This document shows positions 5,307-7,179 of a DNA stretch of 7,179 nucleotides, in pieces; within the stretch, counting starts at the first letter, position 1; every line of letters starts with the position of its first letter. A program made the position numbers and the translations under genes. Origin of the DNA: Gemmatimonadota bacterium. Lineage in GTDB: Bacteria; Gemmatimonadota; Gemmatimonadetes; Gemmatimonadales; GWC2-71-9. The notes under the pieces were generated by a model. It was not told where the DNA came from and made no database searches. It worked only from the letters and a program-made list of their open reading frames with translations. The stretch lies in contig JAEHDT010000045.1 of the NCBI GenBank assembly GCA_016880225.1, positions 1-7,179 on the forward strand, read 5' to 3'.

Positions 5307-5873
5307 ATGAACATCCGACGGATCGCGGCCTTCGCAGGAACGGCAGTCGTCGTCGCCACCTTCGCTCTCGTCGTACGTCCGCTGGCACGGCACGTCACGG
5401 GGCTAGGTGGTGAGCTCGCCACGACGGCGCGGCAGCTCGCAAGCGCACCCGAAAGCGTGCAGGACGCCGCGGTGCAGCAGCGCTTTCGCATGCGCCGAAC
5501 CGCGATCGCGGCGATGCACGCGGACCTGCTGAAGAAGGTCGCGGCCGAATCCGCCTTCTTCGCGGACTCGGGTTACTTCACCGACGCCTTGCCGCGAGCG
5601 TACTGGTTCGAGCCGGGCCGGGGCAACATGTTCGAGGCCGTTCGGTTGACCCGCCATGGCTGGTGGACGACGATCTACAACGTGAATCTCTCCATCGCGT
5701 GCGCGGTCGCGGTCGGCGGGGACACGACCATCGGTGATGCTCCTCAGGGGCAGCCCGTTTGCTTCGACGGGGGTCCACTGGGACCCGCACCGACGACCCG
5801 CGAGGCGTGTCGGGCGAAGGACTACTTCCAGTGGGACCAGGAGCACGCGGTGTGCCGCCGGGCGACGCTCTGA
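5307..5873 (+). CDS. Single-pass exported protein with pilin-like C-terminal half
   Basis: A 188-residue protein of unknown function. Residues 6-25 form one hydrophobic helix after MNIRR, with Arg at 24 and 28, so it is a membrane anchor or uncleaved signal. Residues 63-152 resemble the soluble part of type IV pilins and pseudopilins: an amphipathic helix ending in ADLLKKVAAESAFFADSGYFTDAL (72-95), then beta-type sequence with GWWTTIYNVNLSIACAVAVGG and QPVCF. C132 and C152 could form the usual pilin disulfide, and C168 and C183 a second one. The prepilin peptidase site (G followed by FTLxE) is absent, so it would not be assembled as a normal pilin. The frame is open upstream through the tRNA, but ATG 5307 is the first start giving a sensible membrane-anchored N-terminus; CGGAA at 5297-5301 is a weak ribosome site. 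It begins 29 bases after tRNA-Asn and may share its transcript. Pilin resemblance is from pattern only. Confidence 0.7.
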   Translation: MNIRRIAAFAGTAVVVATFALVVRPLARHVTGLGGELATTARQLASAPESVQDAAVQQRFRMRRTAIAAMHADLLKKVAAESAFFADSGYFTDALPRAYWFEPGRGNMFEAVRLTRHGWWTTIYNVNLSIACAVAVGGDTTIGDAPQGQPVCFDGGPLGPAPTTREACRAKDYFQWDQEHAVCRRATL

Positions 5874-5900
5874 GCCTGCAGTCCTAACGGCCGGCACCCC

Positions 5901-5931
5901 TTGACCGTACTGGAAAGCAAGGGCTTATCAT
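5901..5931 (+). promoter_or_regulatory. Candidate sigma-70 promoter for the DUF4384-like gene
   Basis: TTGACC (5901-5906) matches the -35 consensus in five of six positions and TATCAT (5926-5931) matches the -10 consensus in five of six. The spacer is 19 bases, longer than the ideal 17. Transcription would begin near 5938, about 19 bases before the ATG at 5957, leaving room for AGGCGG at 5947-5952 as ribosome site. No terminator for the preceding gene was recognised in 5874-5900. Confidence 0.5.
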
Positions 5932-5956
5932 TCGCTAACGGTCGCCAGGCGGTCCC

Positions 5957-7179
5957 ATGCTCCTTCCGCTCTTCGTCGCACTGCTCCAGACCACTGCCTC
6001 CGCCCCCCGGGACGCGCGACCGGTGCGCGTCTGGCTCGGTCAGGGCAGCCTCCTGACCCGCGGCACCCCCGTTCAGGTCTACGTTCAGGCCAGCCAGGAC
6101 GGCAACCTCATCGTGCTGCATCGCCGCACCGACGGGCGGATCGAAGTGCTGTTCCCCGCCAGCCCGAAGGACGACCCGTACGTGCGGGCGGGGACGTACG
6201 AGATCCAGGCGACCCGGGACCGCGTTGCCTTTGTGGTGGCCGAGCCGGACGGGTCGGGGCTGGTGCTCGCGGCACTCGCGCCCACGGCCTATCGGTTCGA
6301 CGAGTTCGTGCGCGCTGCGGCGTGGAATCCCGACGCGCTCGCACCCTCTTGGAGCGGGTCGGACGGCGAGGGTTCCCTGTCGGACATCGTGCAGCGCATG
6401 CTGGGCGACGGCTACTTCAATTACGACATCGCGACTTATACCGTGGCGCCGCCGGCCTATGCCATGGCGCAAGACACGGGCGTGACCTACCCCCCAGCCC
6501 CGTACCCGACCTGCACCGATTGCACCTTCATCGGATACCAGGAGAACGTGTACGAGCCGCTGGCGTTGTGCGATGCATTCTTCTCCCCGTGCCTCTCCGG
6601 TCGGGGGTTCCGCCACCACGGGCGGGCGGGGGCCGGGACAGCCACCGCTCCTCCGACCAGCACGATCGCGCTGTCGATGCGCGGGTCGGCGAGCGCGGCC
6701 GTGATACCACAGAACGGAAGAGCCGCGGGCGGGTTCGTCCGGAAGGCGCCGGCGTCGAGCCCGCCGATCGAACCTCGAGCACGCGCCGCCGGGGCCTCGA
6801 TCCAGGCGATTCCGCTCACTCCGGGGCGACCGGTGGTCGCGCGGGCGCCGGCTCCGCCCGCCGTACCCACCCGGCGTCGGATCATCAGCGCGCCGGCGGA
6901 CCCCAGTCCCACGCAGGTCGTGCGACTCGCGCTGACGTCGACTCCGGTGCAGGACGAGCCCGACGAGGCGCCGCGCCGCACGGGCACCATCGCCCTGACC
7001 GGGCTCACTGTGACGCCGCCAGCCGCGTCCGCGCGCGCGGAGCGCCCAGCGCGTCTCGCCCCGGCGCCGCGGGATGCTACCCCGGTCGCGGTACGCGAGC
7101 CCGCGGTGGCGCAGGCGCCGCCGCGCACTCGCAGTGTCGCGGTCGCAGAGGTTGGGGGAAGGGCGGGGGCTGGAACGGC
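5957..7179 (+). CDS. Secreted DUF4384-like protein with Pro/Ala/Arg-rich tail (3' end outside window)
   Basis: The frame from ATG 5957 stays open for 407 codons and runs off the window, so the C-terminus is missing. Residues 1-16 look like a short signal peptide, with cleavage likely after TASA. Residues about 22-110 resemble DUF4384: VRVWLGQGSLLTRGTPVQVYV, then DGNLIVLHRRTDGRIEVLFP and RAGTYEIQ. This is a beta-rich exported domain of unknown function found beside kinases, proteases and surface proteins. Residues 111-215 hold an aromatic-rich segment with C186-T-D-C189, C205 and C212. From about 220 on the chain is low-complexity, dominated by Pro, Ala, Arg, Thr and Ser, with repeats of the type APAP and PxxxTxTxxLT. 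It is probably an extended linker or surface stalk, with a further domain possible beyond the window. AGGCGG (5947-5952) is the ribosome site, 4 bases before ATG. The minus-strand frame opposite the tail is a shadow. DUF4384 assignment is by pattern and moderately sure. Confidence 0.72.
   Translation, partial: MLLPLFVALLQTTASAPRDARPVRVWLGQGSLLTRGTPVQVYVQASQDGNLIVLHRRTDGRIEVLFPASPKDDPYVRAGTYEIQATRDRVAFVVAEPDGSGLVLAALAPTAYRFDEFVRAAAWNPDALAPSWSGSDGEGSLSDIVQRMLGDGYFNYDIATYTVAPPAYAMAQDTGVTYPPAPYPTCTDCTFIGYQENVYEPLALCDAFFSPCLSGRGFRHHGRAGAGTATAPPTSTIALSMRGSASAAVIPQNGRAAGGFVRKAPASSPPIEPRARAAGASIQAIPLTPGRPVVARAPAPPAVPTRRRIISAPADPSPTQVVRLALTSTPVQDEPDEAPRRTGTIALTGLTVTPPAASARAERPARLAPAPRDATPVAVREPAVAQAPPRTRSVAVAEVGGRAGAGT

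Noticed and set aside
3402..5393. Long minus-strand open frame (663 codons) across dnaJ, the acetyltransferase and the tRNA.
   Set aside because: Its Arg/His/Pro-rich product has no domain, and it spans clearly coding genes on both strands and a tRNA; it is a GC-rich shadow.
6487..7128. Minus-strand open frame of 213 codons opposite the tail of the DUF4384-like gene.
   Set aside because: The product is Gly/Ala/Arg-rich without motifs; the plus strand has signal peptide, domain, ribosome site and promoter in continuous frame.

Overview
This is a GC-rich, gene-dense bacterial chromosomal segment, mostly of housekeeping type. Protein style (a short DnaJ, an ArsN2-type acetyltransferase, a pilin-like exported protein, a DUF4384-like surface protein) and the tRNA without an encoded CCA are compatible with Gemmatimonadota or a related soil or sediment lineage. 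That placement is an inference from protein style, not from a marker gene.

Layout. Bases 1-43 are the last 13 codons of an unidentified gene. A tightly packed plus-strand cluster follows: pgsA (54-695, phosphatidylglycerophosphate synthase, TTG start), cinA (692-1939, overlapping pgsA by 4 bases) and an alpha/beta hydrolase of the lysophospholipase type (1940-2755, no gap to cinA). The 172-base gap 2756-2927 holds a GC-rich inverted repeat and a candidate sigma-70 promoter whose -35 box lies within the repeat. It leads to the chaperone pair grpE (2928-3503) and dnaJ (3504-4589), which abut with no gap. A GNAT acetyltransferase of the ArsN2 type lies on the minus strand (4586-5020), tail to tail with dnaJ and sharing 4 bases with it.

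The right third is less ordinary. Between the acetyltransferase and a tRNA-Asn(GTT) gene (5205-5277) sits a candidate promoter, a 21-codon open frame with four Asn codons among seven, and a strong 11-bp hairpin whose left arm can pair instead with the end of the small frame. That arrangement resembles a transcription attenuator placed in front of the tRNA for the very amino acid the leader is rich in; it is the most interesting hypothesis here and is unproven. After the tRNA come a 188-residue single-pass exported protein with a pilin-like C-terminal half (5307-5873), a second candidate promoter, and the first 407 codons of a secreted DUF4384-like protein with a four-cysteine middle and a long Pro/Ala/Arg-rich tail, running off the window (5957-7179).

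Functionally, the left half covers membrane phospholipid synthesis, nucleotide or NAD repair, a lipid-ester hydrolase and the Hsp70 co-chaperones. The right half covers one tRNA and two envelope proteins of unknown role. No mobile element, CRISPR array, rRNA or replication origin was seen.
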